A DNA stretch of 64,000 nt. Origin: Caulobacter sp. 73W (GTDB lineage: Bacteria > Pseudomonadota > Alphaproteobacteria > Caulobacterales > Caulobacteraceae). The notes under the pieces were generated by a model. That model made no database searches. It was not told the origin of the DNA and saw nothing but the letters and a program-made list of their open reading frames with translations. This document shows, piece by piece, positions 1 to 9,517 of this stretch. The stretch's first letter is position 1. Every line of letters starts with the position of its first letter. The stretch lies in assembly GCF_041021955.1 (NCBI RefSeq), contig NZ_CP158375.1:3646501-3710500 (forward strand). Reading direction: 5' to 3'. Made by a program: the position numbers and the translations under genes.

Positions 1-478
1 GGCTGCACGGCGGCGGGCAGGAGCGGGGCCGTCGCGGCGGCACCGAGAACGTCCCCGGCATCGCCGGCTTCGGCGCGGCGGCGGCCGTGGCGGTCACCGA
101 GATCGACGCGTTCGAGGCCCAGGCGGCCTGGCGCGACGCCTGCGCCGCGCGCGTGAAGGCGGCGGGCGCGGTCGTTCTGGGCGAGGGGGCGGCGCGTCTG
201 CCCCAGACCCTTTGTTTCGCCGGCGAGGGTTTCTCGTCGGAACTGCAGGTCATGACCCTGGATCTTTCCGGGGTGATGGTCAGCGCGGGCGCGGCCTGCT
301 CTTCCGGCAAGGTCAAGGCGAGCCGCGTGGTCGAGGCCATGGGACGGGACGATCTCGCCCCCTACGCCATCCGCGTCAGCGGGGGCTGGGCCACGACCGA
401 AGAGGATTGGATCAAGTGCGGCGACGCCTGGCTTCAGGCCTGGGAGCGCTTCGGCGCCCGTCGTCGGGAGGTTGCGTA

Positions 479-479
<1 letters not shown>
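1..479 (+). CDS. Cysteine desulfurase, IscS/NifS type (5' end outside window)
   Basis: Open from the window edge (frame begins at base 3), so the PLP-lysine half is missing. The visible part holds the family motif [14 protein letters not shown] and, near the C-terminus, [10 protein letters not shown], which carries the catalytic cysteine that takes sulfur from L-cysteine as a persulfide. The AACSSG context is typical of class I (IscS/NifS) desulfurases, unlike the SufS-type enzyme encoded at 3728. Its stop overlaps the sufB start (TAATG), so it is the first visible gene of the SUF operon and may supply sulfur to SufBCD. Family certain; exact role inferred. Confidence 0.9.
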
Positions 480-1948
<1,469 letters not shown>

Positions 1949-1950
1949 TT

Positions 1951-2697
1951 ATGCTTTCGATCAACAATCTCCGCGCCTCGGTCGAGGACAAGGAAATCCT
2001 CAAGGGCCTGACGCTCGACGTTCCGGCGGGCGAAGTGCACGCCATCATGGGGCCGAACGGCGCGGGCAAGTCGACCCTGTCCTACGTGCTGTCCGGCCGT
2101 GGCGGCTATGAGGTGACCGACGGTTCGGCGAGCCTGAACGGCGAGGACCTGCTGGCCCTGGAGCCTGACGAGCGGGCGGCCAAGGGTGTGTTCCTGTCCT
2201 TCCAGTATCCGCTTGAAATACCTGGTGTTCCGGCTCTGACCTTCCTGCGCACGGCGCTCAACGCCCAGCGCAAGGCGCGCGACGAGGACGAGGTCGCGGC
2301 GCCGGCGTTCCTGAAGCTGGTGCGCGAGAAGGCCGCCGAGCTGAAGATCGATTTCGAGATGCTCAAGCGCTCGCTCAACGTCGGTTTCTCCGGCGGCGAG
2401 AAGAAGCGCATGGAGATCCTGCAGATGGCGATCCTGCAGCCCAAGCTGCTGATCCTGGACGAGACGGACTCCGGTCTCGACATCGACGCGCTGCGCATCG
2501 TCTCCGAAGGCGTGAACGCCATGCGCGCGCCCGACCGCGCCATGCTGGTCATCACCCACTACCAGCGCCTGCTGGACCACATCAAACCCGACCGGGTGCA
2601 TGTGCTGTCGGCCGGCCGCATCGTCGCTTCCGGCGGCCCCGAGCTGGCCCTTCAGCTCGAGGCCGAGGGTTACGACAAGTACGCGAGCGCCGCGTGA
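1951..2697 (+). CDS. sufC: Fe-S assembly ATPase SufC
   Basis: ABC-type ATPase of the SufBC2D complex; ATP binding drives the conformational change needed for cluster assembly. At 248 residues it has the usual size. Walker A GPNGAGKST is at residues 34-42, the ABC signature appears as GFSGGEKKR, and Walker B as LLILDETDSGLD, typical of SufC. No membrane segment, as expected for a soluble non-transporter ABC protein. It overlaps sufD by 4 bases (GTGA). Confidence 0.97.
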   Translation: MLSINNLRASVEDKEILKGLTLDVPAGEVHAIMGPNGAGKSTLSYVLSGRGGYEVTDGSASLNGEDLLALEPDERAAKGVFLSFQYPLEIPGVPALTFLRTALNAQRKARDEDEVAAPAFLKLVREKAAELKIDFEMLKRSLNVGFSGGEKKRMEILQMAILQPKLLILDETDSGLDIDALRIVSEGVNAMRAPDRAMLVITHYQRLLDHIKPDRVHVLSAGRIVASGGPELALQLEAEGYDKYASAA

Positions 2698-3728
2698 GCG
2701 TCTCACAAGCCATAGCGGCCGGCGACGTCGCCCTGCTGCCGTCGCGGCGGGACGAGGACTGGCGCTGGACCGATCTGCGCGGTCTGATCCGCGCCATGCC
2801 GCCGGTCTCGCCGGCCAGCGACCGCCAGTTTGAAACCGGCGCCTTCGGCGACGGCGACGTTCTGCTGGTCAACGGCGTGGTCCGCGGCGACGTGAAGGCC
2901 CTGGTCGTTCCAGCGGGCGAGCGGCGGACCGTGCGCCTGCGCGTCATCGCCGACACCAGCCAGACCGCCCACGGCGCCGACCTGAGCATCTGGGTGGGCG
3001 AGGGCGGCGAGCTGACCCTGCTGGAGACCTACGAAGGTCTCGGCGAGGGTTATCTGACCGAGACACGCCTGAACCTCAGCGTCGAAGCCGGCGCGCGGCT
3101 TGAGCGGATCGTGCTGGCGGCCGACGCGGCTGACGCCGTGGCGGTGAGCACCGCCACCGTCGTTCTGGCCGAAGGCGCTCGTTTCGAGCAGACGACCCTG
3201 ACCACCGGAGCCCGTCGCCAGCGCCTGGAGACCCGCATCGCCCACCCGGGCCACGGCGCGACCGTCCGCATGGACGGCGGCTACCTGCTGGACGGCCAGC
3301 GTCACGCCGACCTGACCACGGCGGTCGCTCACGAAGGTGTCGGCGGCGAAACCAGCCAACTGACCAAGGGCATTGTCCGCGACCAGGCGCGCGGCGTGTT
3401 CCAAGGCCGCATCGTGGTGGAGAAGGGCGCGGACAAGACTGACGCCCGCATGGGCCACCACGCCCTGATCCTTTCGGAAAAGGCCGAGATCGACGCCAAA
3501 CCGGAGCTGCTGATCTTCGCCGACGATGTCTCCTGCGCGCACGGCAATACGGTCGGCGCCTTGGACGAGGACGCCCTGTTCTACGCCCGCCAGCGCGGCA
3601 TCCCGGACGCCCAGGCCCGCGCCATGCTGGCCGAGGCCTTCGTCGGCGAGGTGGTCGACCGCATCGCCAACGACGAAGCCCGCGAAGTGGCCCGCCATTG
3701 GGTCGCCGCGCATCTGGGAGCCGTCTGA
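2694..3728 (+). CDS. sufD: Fe-S assembly protein SufD
   Basis: SufD (344 aa) is the SufB paralogue that completes the scaffold and helps iron entry. The C-terminal third has the conserved motif SCAHGNTVGALDEDALFY and RGIPDAQARAML, typical of SufD. The start is GTG inside the sufC stop (GTGA); no ATG nearby fits better. Its own stop overlaps the sufS ATG (TGATG). The N-terminal half is divergent, as usual in this family. Confidence 0.95.
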   Translation: MSVSQAIAAGDVALLPSRRDEDWRWTDLRGLIRAMPPVSPASDRQFETGAFGDGDVLLVNGVVRGDVKALVVPAGERRTVRLRVIADTSQTAHGADLSIWVGEGGELTLLETYEGLGEGYLTETRLNLSVEAGARLERIVLAADAADAVAVSTATVVLAEGARFEQTTLTTGARRQRLETRIAHPGHGATVRMDGGYLLDGQRHADLTTAVAHEGVGGETSQLTKGIVRDQARGVFQGRIVVEKGADKTDARMGHHALILSEKAEIDAKPELLIFADDVSCAHGNTVGALDEDALFYARQRGIPDAQARAMLAEAFVGEVVDRIANDEAREVARHWVAAHLGAV

Positions 3729-4945
3729 TGTCCTTCGACGCCGAGGCGATCCGCGCCGAGTTCCCGATCCTGTCGCGCCAGGTCAACGGCAAGCCGCTGG
3801 TCTATCTGGACAGCGCCGCCAGCGCCCAGAAGCCGCGCGCCGTGATCGAGGCGATGACCCGGGCGATGGAGTATTCCTACGCCAACGTGCATCGCGGCCT
3901 GCACACCCTGGCCAACGAGACGACCGACGCCTACGAGGCGGCGCGGGCCAGCGTCACGCGCTTCATCAACGCCGAAAGCGCCGACAACATCGTCTTCACC
4001 AAGGGCGGGACCGAGGCGATCAACCTCGTGGCCTCTGGCCTTGGCGCGACCATCCAGGCCGGCGACGAGATCATCATCTCCCAGGCCGAGCACCACGCGA
4101 ACATCGTGCCCTGGCACTTCCTGCGTGAACGGCAGGGTGCCGTGCTGCGCTGGATCCCGGTGCTGGACGACGGCACGCTGGACATGGAGGCCTACAAGGG
4201 CCTGCTGAACAGCAAGACCAAGGTCGTCGCCGTCGGCCATATGTCCAACGTCACGGGCGTGATCAATCCGGTGGCGGAGATCGTCCGCCTTGCCCGCGAG
4301 GCCGGCGCGGTCACGGTCATCGACGGTTGCCAGGGCGTGGTTCACCTGCCCGTGGACGTGCAGGCGATCGGCGCGGATTTCTACGCCTTTTCGGCGCACA
4401 AGCTCTATGGCCCCACGGGCATCGGCGCGCTTTACGGGCGCACCGAGGCGCTGGCGTCCCTGCGGCCCTACCAGGGCGGCGGCGAGATGATCGGCGTCGT
4501 GTCGATGGACCGCATCACCTACGCCGAGCCGCCGCATCGGTTCGAGGCCGGCACCCCGCCCATCATTGAGGCCATCGGCTTCGGCGCGGCGGTGGATTGG
4601 ATGAGCCGGTTCGACCGGGCCGAGATCGCCGCCTACGAGCGCAGGCTGTACGACCGCGCGGTCGAGCGGCTGGCCGGCCACAACTGGCTGCGCATCATCG
4701 GCGGCGCCGAGGAGAAGGGGGCCATCATGGCCTTTACCGTCGAGGGCGCGCACGCCCATGACGTGGCCCAGATCCTCGACCGGCACGGCGTCGCCGTGCG
4801 CGCCGGCACCCACTGCGCCGAGCCTCTGATGGCCCGTTTCGGGGTCACTTCGAGCGCTCGCGCTTCCTTCGCCCTATATAACACCGAGGCCGAGGCCGAC
4901 GTCTTCGTCGACGCCCTGGTCAAGGCCCACAGTTTGTTCGGTTAG
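3728..4945 (+). CDS. sufS: Cysteine desulfurase SufS
   Basis: PLP-dependent class II cysteine desulfurase supplying sulfur to the SUF scaffold. The 405 residues include the PLP-lysine motif FSAHKLYGP (Lys225) and the catalytic Cys363 in RAGTHCAEPLM, positions nearly the same as in E. coli SufS. The start at 3728 overlaps the sufD stop; the frame is open further up to 3698 but lacks family similarity there. No sufE lies in this window, so the sulfur acceptor is either elsewhere or a domain not seen here. Confidence 0.97.
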   Translation: MSFDAEAIRAEFPILSRQVNGKPLVYLDSAASAQKPRAVIEAMTRAMEYSYANVHRGLHTLANETTDAYEAARASVTRFINAESADNIVFTKGGTEAINLVASGLGATIQAGDEIIISQAEHHANIVPWHFLRERQGAVLRWIPVLDDGTLDMEAYKGLLNSKTKVVAVGHMSNVTGVINPVAEIVRLAREAGAVTVIDGCQGVVHLPVDVQAIGADFYAFSAHKLYGPTGIGALYGRTEALASLRPYQGGGEMIGVVSMDRITYAEPPHRFEAGTPPIIEAIGFGAAVDWMSRFDRAEIAAYERRLYDRAVERLAGHNWLRIIGGAEEKGAIMAFTVEGAHAHDVAQILDRHGVAVRAGTHCAEPLMARFGVTSSARASFALYNTEAEADVFVDALVKAHSLFG

Positions 4946-4952
4946 ACGACCC

Positions 4953-5303
4953 ATGGACGACGCAGCACCCGCCACCACCGCCTTGCCCCAGGCTGAACTC
5001 GACCGGCTCACCGATCAGCTGATCGAGAAGCTGAAGACGGTGTTCGACCCGGAAATCCCGGTCGACATCTATGAACTCGGCCTGATCTACAAGGTCGACG
5101 TTTCCGACGACAAGGACGTCAAGATCGACATGACCCTGACCGCGCCGGGCTGCCCGGTGGCCGGCGAAATGCCGGGCTGGGTCCAGGACGCGGTGATGGA
5201 GATCCCGGGCCTGAAGTCGTGCCATGTCGAACTGGTGTTCGAGCCGCCGTGGGACCAGTCGCGCATGTCGGACGAAGCCAAACTCCAGCTGAACATGTTC
5301 TAA
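4953..5303 (+). CDS. sufT: SufT-type MIP18/DUF59 Fe-S maturation protein
   Basis: A 116-residue MIP18-family protein. The motif DPEIPVDIYELGLIY at about residues 31-45 and TAPGCPVAGEMP with the conserved cysteine are diagnostic. Family members (SufT, the bacterial relatives of CIA2/MIP18) help mature Fe-S proteins. Position between sufS and sufA, 7 bases after sufS, supports this role. Soluble, with no signal peptide. Confidence 0.92.
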   Translation: MDDAAPATTALPQAELDRLTDQLIEKLKTVFDPEIPVDIYELGLIYKVDVSDDKDVKIDMTLTAPGCPVAGEMPGWVQDAVMEIPGLKSCHVELVFEPPWDQSRMSDEAKLQLNMF

Positions 5304-5307
5304 GGCC

Positions 5308-5697
5308 ATGGAACTCGCAGCCCGCCCCCGTCGCCCCCGTCCCAAGGTCGTCACCCTGAGCGACCGCGCCGCCGCGCGCGTCCAGGAGATCATGGCCAAG
5401 GCCGAGAAGCCCTATGCGGGCCTGCGCGTCGGCGTGAAGAACGGCGGCTGCGCCGGCCAGGAATACATCTTCGAATACGCCGAGGATCGCGCCCCGCTGG
5501 ACGAAGTGGTTGAGGACAAGGGCGTCACCATCCTGATCGACGCCAAGGCGGTGCTGTTCCTGGTGGGCACGGAGATCGACTACGAGACGACCAAGCTGTC
5601 GTCCAAGTTCGTCTTCCACAATCCGAACGAGACCGACGCCTGCGGTTGCGGCGAGAGCGTCACCATCATCCCGCAGTCCGTCGAAGAACAGGCATGA
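5308..5697 (+). CDS. sufA: A-type Fe-S carrier SufA
   Basis: HesB/IscA-family carrier that takes clusters from SufBCD to target proteins (129 aa). The three conserved cysteines appear as NGGCAG at mid-protein and DACGCGES at the C-terminus. The N-terminal 12 residues are Arg/Pro-rich and not part of the fold. The gene lies 4 bases after sufT and its stop overlaps the next ATG (ATGA), so the SUF transcript probably continues into non-SUF genes. Confidence 0.93.
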   Translation: MELAARPRRPRPKVVTLSDRAAARVQEIMAKAEKPYAGLRVGVKNGGCAGQEYIFEYAEDRAPLDEVVEDKGVTILIDAKAVLFLVGTEIDYETTKLSSKFVFHNPNETDACGCGESVTIIPQSVEEQA

Positions 5698-6089
5698 CCG
5701 CCCCGTATTTCGGCTCCTGCCACTGCGGGGCCGTGAAGTTTCGCGTGGACGTCGAGCCGGACGAGCTGACCACCTGCGACTGCTCGATCTGCATCAAGAA
5801 GAACGCCCTGATGACCAAGGTGCATGAAAGCGCCCTGACCATCCTGGAGGGCGAGGACAAGCTGTCCCTGTACCAGTGGAACACCAAGCGGGCGCAGCAT
5901 CGTTTCTGTTCGGTGTGCGGCATCTACACCTTCCATCGGAAGCGGTCGGCGCCGGATCACTACGGGATCAACATCTTCTGCCTGGACGACTTCGATCCCT
6001 CGACCCTGCCGGTGCGAGCCACCGAGGGGGAGAACATGACGGTCGAAAGCACCGATCCCCGCCCTGAGTGGCCCGGGCCGCGGGTGTGA
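5694..6089 (+). CDS. GFA/CENP-V-fold zinc protein
   Basis: A 131-residue protein with the cysteine pattern of the glutathione-dependent formaldehyde-activating (GFA) family: GSCHCGAVKF near the N-terminus, CDCSIC about 25 residues later, and FCSVCGIYTF. These bind two structural or catalytic zinc ions. True substrates of most members are unknown; S-hydroxymethyl-glutathione formation is shown for only a few. It is translationally coupled to sufA (ATGA) and to the glycosyltransferase after it. Start chosen from the overlap; the upstream frame to 5646 lies within sufA. Confidence 0.88.
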   Translation: MTAPYFGSCHCGAVKFRVDVEPDELTTCDCSICIKKNALMTKVHESALTILEGEDKLSLYQWNTKRAQHRFCSVCGIYTFHRKRSAPDHYGINIFCLDDFDPSTLPVRATEGENMTVESTDPRPEWPGPRV

Positions 6090-7042
6090 CCTCGATCCTC
6101 GTCTATTCGATGGGGGAGGTGATCGGCGACGGGCTGATCAAGCTGCCCTTCATCGCCGGTCTTCGGGCCGCCTTTCCCGACGCGCGGATCACCTGGGCCG
6201 CGGCCAAGGGCGACACGGTCTATGCCGGGCCGCTGAAGGCGGTGGTGCAGGGCTATATCGACGAGATTCTGACCGACGGCCCGACCGGCGATGCGCCAGG
6301 CGACATCCTGCCGTGGGTGAAGCCGTTCGGCGGCCGCAAGTTCGACCTGGTCATCGACACCCAGGAGAACCTGCGTCGCAGCCTCGTCGCCCGCCGGACC
6401 GGCCGCCGCTATGTGGGCAAGCCGTCGAAGGGCTGGCCCGAGGCGGTGACCGCGCGCCTGGGCGTCCTGCTGTCCATGGCCACGAACGGGCAGGGGGCGC
6501 CGCGCCCCATCACCCTGACCAATCCCGACGCCCTGGCCGCCGCCCAGATTCTGCTGCCCTTCGGCCCGACCTATGTGGGCTTCGCCCCCGGCGCCGGCGG
6601 GCAGGAGAAGCGCTGGCCGCTGGAGCGCTATCTGTCCCTGGCGATCCAGCAGCAGCAGGCCGGGCGGACCCCTGTCTTCTTCTTCGGCCCCGACGAGGCG
6701 ACCGACGCCAAGGCCGCGCGCCTGGCCGTGCCCGACGCCCTGTTCCCGGAAGCCGACCGCAAGGACGTGTTGACCCATGTGAAGGGGCCGCTGCTGGTCA
6801 TCGCCCTGGCGTCGCGCCTGGCCGCGGCCGTGGCCAACGACGCGGGCCCGGGGCACATGCTGGCGGCCGGCGGCGCGCCGCTGCTCAGCCTCCAGAAGGA
6901 TCGCCGCAAGGCGGTGAAGTTCCGGCCCGCCGCCCGCGCGCTTGAAGTTCTGGTCGCCGAAGACTACGGGCAGGACATGGCCGCCTTGCCGCTCGACGCT
7001 GCGTCGGCGGCGCTTGAGGCGCTTCTGTCGAAAGGTTCCTGA
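6086..7042 (+). CDS. Glycosyltransferase family 9 (heptosyltransferase-like)
   Basis: A 318-residue GT-B glycosyltransferase. The N-terminal SMGEVIGDGLIKLPF followed by LRAAFPDARITW is the GT9 signature, and the C-terminal half has VANDAGPGHML, the nucleotide-sugar binding region. Family members transfer heptose or related sugars to lipopolysaccharide core at the inner membrane. I chose the GTG that overlaps the previous stop (GTGA), the pattern of this operon; a GTG at 6068 is in frame and possible. The acceptor and donor cannot be read from the sequence. It directly precedes a DUF6165 gene. Confidence 0.88.
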   Translation: MTSILVYSMGEVIGDGLIKLPFIAGLRAAFPDARITWAAAKGDTVYAGPLKAVVQGYIDEILTDGPTGDAPGDILPWVKPFGGRKFDLVIDTQENLRRSLVARRTGRRYVGKPSKGWPEAVTARLGVLLSMATNGQGAPRPITLTNPDALAAAQILLPFGPTYVGFAPGAGGQEKRWPLERYLSLAIQQQQAGRTPVFFFGPDEATDAKAARLAVPDALFPEADRKDVLTHVKGPLLVIALASRLAAAVANDAGPGHMLAAGGAPLLSLQKDRRKAVKFRPAARALEVLVAEDYGQDMAALPLDAASAALEALLSKGS

Positions 7043-7437
7043 TGGCGATCATGGCCCCGATCTCGGCCGGCGAGCTGGTGGACAAGATCACCATCCTGCG
7101 CGTGAAGGCCGAGCGGATCGGCGACCCCGCCAAGGAGGCCAACGTCCGCAAGGAACTGGCCATGCTGGAGGCGATCGCGGCCCAGGCCCTGACGGATGCG
7201 TCGGCGCTGGCGGACCTGACCGCCCAGCTGCAGGCCGTGAACGCGGCGCTGTGGGACATCGAGGACGGCAAGCGCGACTGCGAGCGCCGTCAGGATTTCG
7301 GCCCGCAGTTCGTCAGTCTCGCTCGCTCGGTCTACATCGAGAACGACCGCCGGGCGGCCATCAAGCGGTCGATCAACGCCGCCGCCGGCTCCGACATCGT
7401 CGAAGAGAAGAGCTACAAGCCGTACCTCGCGGGATAG
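7042..7437 (+). CDS. DUF6165 family protein
   Basis: A 131-residue soluble protein starting APISAGELVDKITILRVKAERI, then helical, with IENDRRAAIKRSINAAAGS and a short EEKSYKPY tail. I recognise this as the DUF6165 type, which has no assigned function. It overlaps the GT9 stop by one base (TGATG), so the pair is co-translated. The link suggests a role in the same glycan step, perhaps as a partner of the transferase, but this is inferred only from gene order. Confidence 0.85.
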   Translation: MAIMAPISAGELVDKITILRVKAERIGDPAKEANVRKELAMLEAIAAQALTDASALADLTAQLQAVNAALWDIEDGKRDCERRQDFGPQFVSLARSVYIENDRRAAIKRSINAAAGSDIVEEKSYKPYLAG

Positions 7438-7594
7438 CAGACGGCGCTGGGATGCGCCCTATGCGTGTATCACCGTTCATCGAACGCTTCCCGGTCGCCC
7501 TTAACCCGTCGTTTGCCCTCTGGAGTTAAGTTGGAGGGAGAGGTCGTGCGCCCCGCGCCCGGCCGACGACGGTTCTTGAGGGAAGTGGCGAGAT

Positions 7595-8650
7595 ATGTCG
7601 GCTGAGGTTGAAGCCAAACTGCGCGGCCCCGAGGCCATCAAGCTCGCTCGCCGCGCCTTGGAGCTGATGGAATCCCATCACATCTGGCCGACGCCGCTCA
7701 ACTACGAAGTCTGCATCAACTACGTGGCCGATCCGCAGAGCGATCTGGCCCGCGACTTCGAGGTCCTGCTGGCTTCGGGCGAGACGGTCACGGATATCGC
7801 CATCGAGACTCTGGCCAGCAAGCATCTGGCCAAGGCGCGCCTGAACGAACAGATCCGCGACGCTGGCGACCTGCTCGGCCGTGAACTGGAACTGGTCGCC
7901 AAGGCGATCAAGCAGGCCCGCCGTTCCACCGCCGCCTACGGCGAGACCCTTGAAGGGGCCAGCAAGCACCTTGGCGAGCATACGGACGGCGCCACCCTGC
8001 GCCTGCTGGTCGATCAACTGGCCACCGCCACGCGCCGGGCGCGCAGCGAGACCGAGGCGCTGGAAAACCGTCTGACCGAATCCACGGCCGAGGTCGAGCG
8101 TCTGAAGGAGCACCTGGAGCAGGTGCGCCGCGACGCCACGACGGACGGTCTGACCAACCTGGCCAATCGCAAGGCCTTCGACGAAGAGCTGGAGCGCGCC
8201 TGCGCCGAGGCCAAGGAGGCGGGCACGACCCTGTCCCTGGCCCTGCTCGACATCGACCATTTCAAGGGGTTCAACGACACCTGGGGTCACCAGACGGGCG
8301 ATCAGGTGCTGCGATATGTCGCCAGCGTCATCGGCCGCGTCGGCGCCCCGCCGCGCTTCGCCGCCCGTTACGGCGGCGAGGAGTTCGCCATGATCTTCCC
8401 GCGCGAGGACGCGGCGACGGTGACGGCGACCCTGGAGGAGATCCGCCTGGAGATCTCGTCGCGGATGCTGAAGCGTCGCTCGACCAACGAGGACCTGGGC
8501 ACGATCACCATCTCGGCAGGCCTGGCCGAGCTGCAGGCCGAAGAGCCGTCGCACAGCCTGATGGAACGCGCCGACTCCGGTCTCTATGCGTCCAAGCGCG
8601 CCGGCCGCAACCGCGTGACCAACGCCGAAAACCTGTCGGCCGCCGCCTGA
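7595..8650 (+). CDS. GGDEF diguanylate cyclase
   Basis: A 351-residue cytosolic protein. The N-terminal ~175 residues are helical with a probable coiled coil (about 150-178) and no recognisable sensor or membrane segment. The GGDEF domain starts at DGLTNLANR (184-192) and has an active-site GGEEF at 260-264, so c-di-GMP synthesis from two GTP is expected. The position of the inhibitory RxxD I-site holds APPR, so product inhibition is probably absent. It is transcribed alone, 157 bases after the SUF operon tail. Confidence 0.93.
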   Translation: MSAEVEAKLRGPEAIKLARRALELMESHHIWPTPLNYEVCINYVADPQSDLARDFEVLLASGETVTDIAIETLASKHLAKARLNEQIRDAGDLLGRELELVAKAIKQARRSTAAYGETLEGASKHLGEHTDGATLRLLVDQLATATRRARSETEALENRLTESTAEVERLKEHLEQVRRDATTDGLTNLANRKAFDEELERACAEAKEAGTTLSLALLDIDHFKGFNDTWGHQTGDQVLRYVASVIGRVGAPPRFAARYGGEEFAMIFPREDAATVTATLEEIRLEISSRMLKRRSTNEDLGTITISAGLAELQAEEPSHSLMERADSGLYASKRAGRNRVTNAENLSAAA

Positions 8651-8686
8651 TTTTTCCTCTGGCGTTACGCTAGGGCCGGTTTCTAA

Positions 8687-8709
8687 CGTCCTCTCCAAAA
8701 GGGAGGACG
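8687..8709 (+). promoter_or_regulatory. Hairpin over the Shine-Dalgarno of the hydratase gene
   Basis: CGTCCTCTCC (8687-8696), loop AAAA, GGGAGGACG (8701-8709): nine pairs with one bulged T at 8694. The right arm is the ribosome-binding site for the ATG at 8714. There is no T-run after it, so it is not an intrinsic terminator of the GGDEF gene. It could lower or condition translation of the hydratase. Confidence 0.5.
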
Positions 8710-8713
8710 ACCC

Positions 8714-9514
8714 ATGACGGACGCAAGCACCAAGGTCAGATTCGAGCTCGTCGACGGGGTGGCGGTGATCACCCTGACTGATCCCGCGACCCTGAACGCC
8801 GCCAGCATGGAGATGGCCGAACAACTATCGGCCGCCCTGAACCAGGCGTCGGAGACGGCGCGCGCGGCGCTGCTGACCGGCGAGGGCAGGGGGTTCTGCT
8901 CCGGCGCCAATCTGTCGGGCGGCGGGACTGCCGGGCGGCCCATCGACGACGACGGCAAACCCGACGTCGGGGCGTCCTTGGAGAAGGTCTACAACCCGCT
9001 CGTCACCCAGTTCCGCGACCTGCCCATCCCCATCGTCACGGCGGTGAACGGCGCGGCGGCGGGTATCGGCTGCTCGCTAGCCCTGTTGGGTGACATCATC
9101 GTGGCGGCGGAAGGGGCGTACTTCCTGCAGGCGTTCCGGCGCATCGGCCTGGTGCCCGACGGCGGCTCGACCTATCTGCTGCCCCGCCTGGTGGGCAAGG
9201 CGCGGGCCATGGAGATGGCCCTGCTGGGCGACAAGATCCCGGCGAAGACGGCGTTGGAGTGGGGCCTGATCAACCGCTGCGTGGCCGACGCCGAGCTGAT
9301 GCCGACGGCCATGGCCCTGGCGATCGAACTGGCCAACGGTCCTGCCGCCCTGGGTCATATCCGCAAGCTGATGTGGGACAGTCTCGACGCCGACTGGAAC
9401 GACCAGCTGGACGCCGAGCGCAGAACGCAAAAAGCCGCCGGCAAGACCGACGACTTTCTGGAAGGCGTGGCCGCATTCTTGTCGAAGCGGCTCGCCAGTT
9501 TCAAGGGCCGCTAG
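8714..9514 (+). CDS. Enoyl-CoA hydratase/isomerase (crotonase family)
   Basis: A 266-residue crotonase-fold enzyme acting on enoyl-CoA thioesters. The CoA-binding and oxyanion region GRGFCSGANLSGG and the second oxyanion segment NGAAAGIGCSLAL are clear. The catalytic region reads GLVPDGGSTYLLPRL, with Asp where classic hydratases have Glu, as in PaaG-like isomerases, so isomerase activity is as likely as hydration. It stands alone; the convergent helicase gene ends 3 bases after its stop. Confidence 0.9.
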   Translation: MTDASTKVRFELVDGVAVITLTDPATLNAASMEMAEQLSAALNQASETARAALLTGEGRGFCSGANLSGGGTAGRPIDDDGKPDVGASLEKVYNPLVTQFRDLPIPIVTAVNGAAAGIGCSLALLGDIIVAAEGAYFLQAFRRIGLVPDGGSTYLLPRLVGKARAMEMALLGDKIPAKTALEWGLINRCVADAELMPTAMALAIELANGPAALGHIRKLMWDSLDADWNDQLDAERRTQKAAGKTDDFLEGVAAFLSKRLASFKGR

Positions 9515-9517
9515 GGC

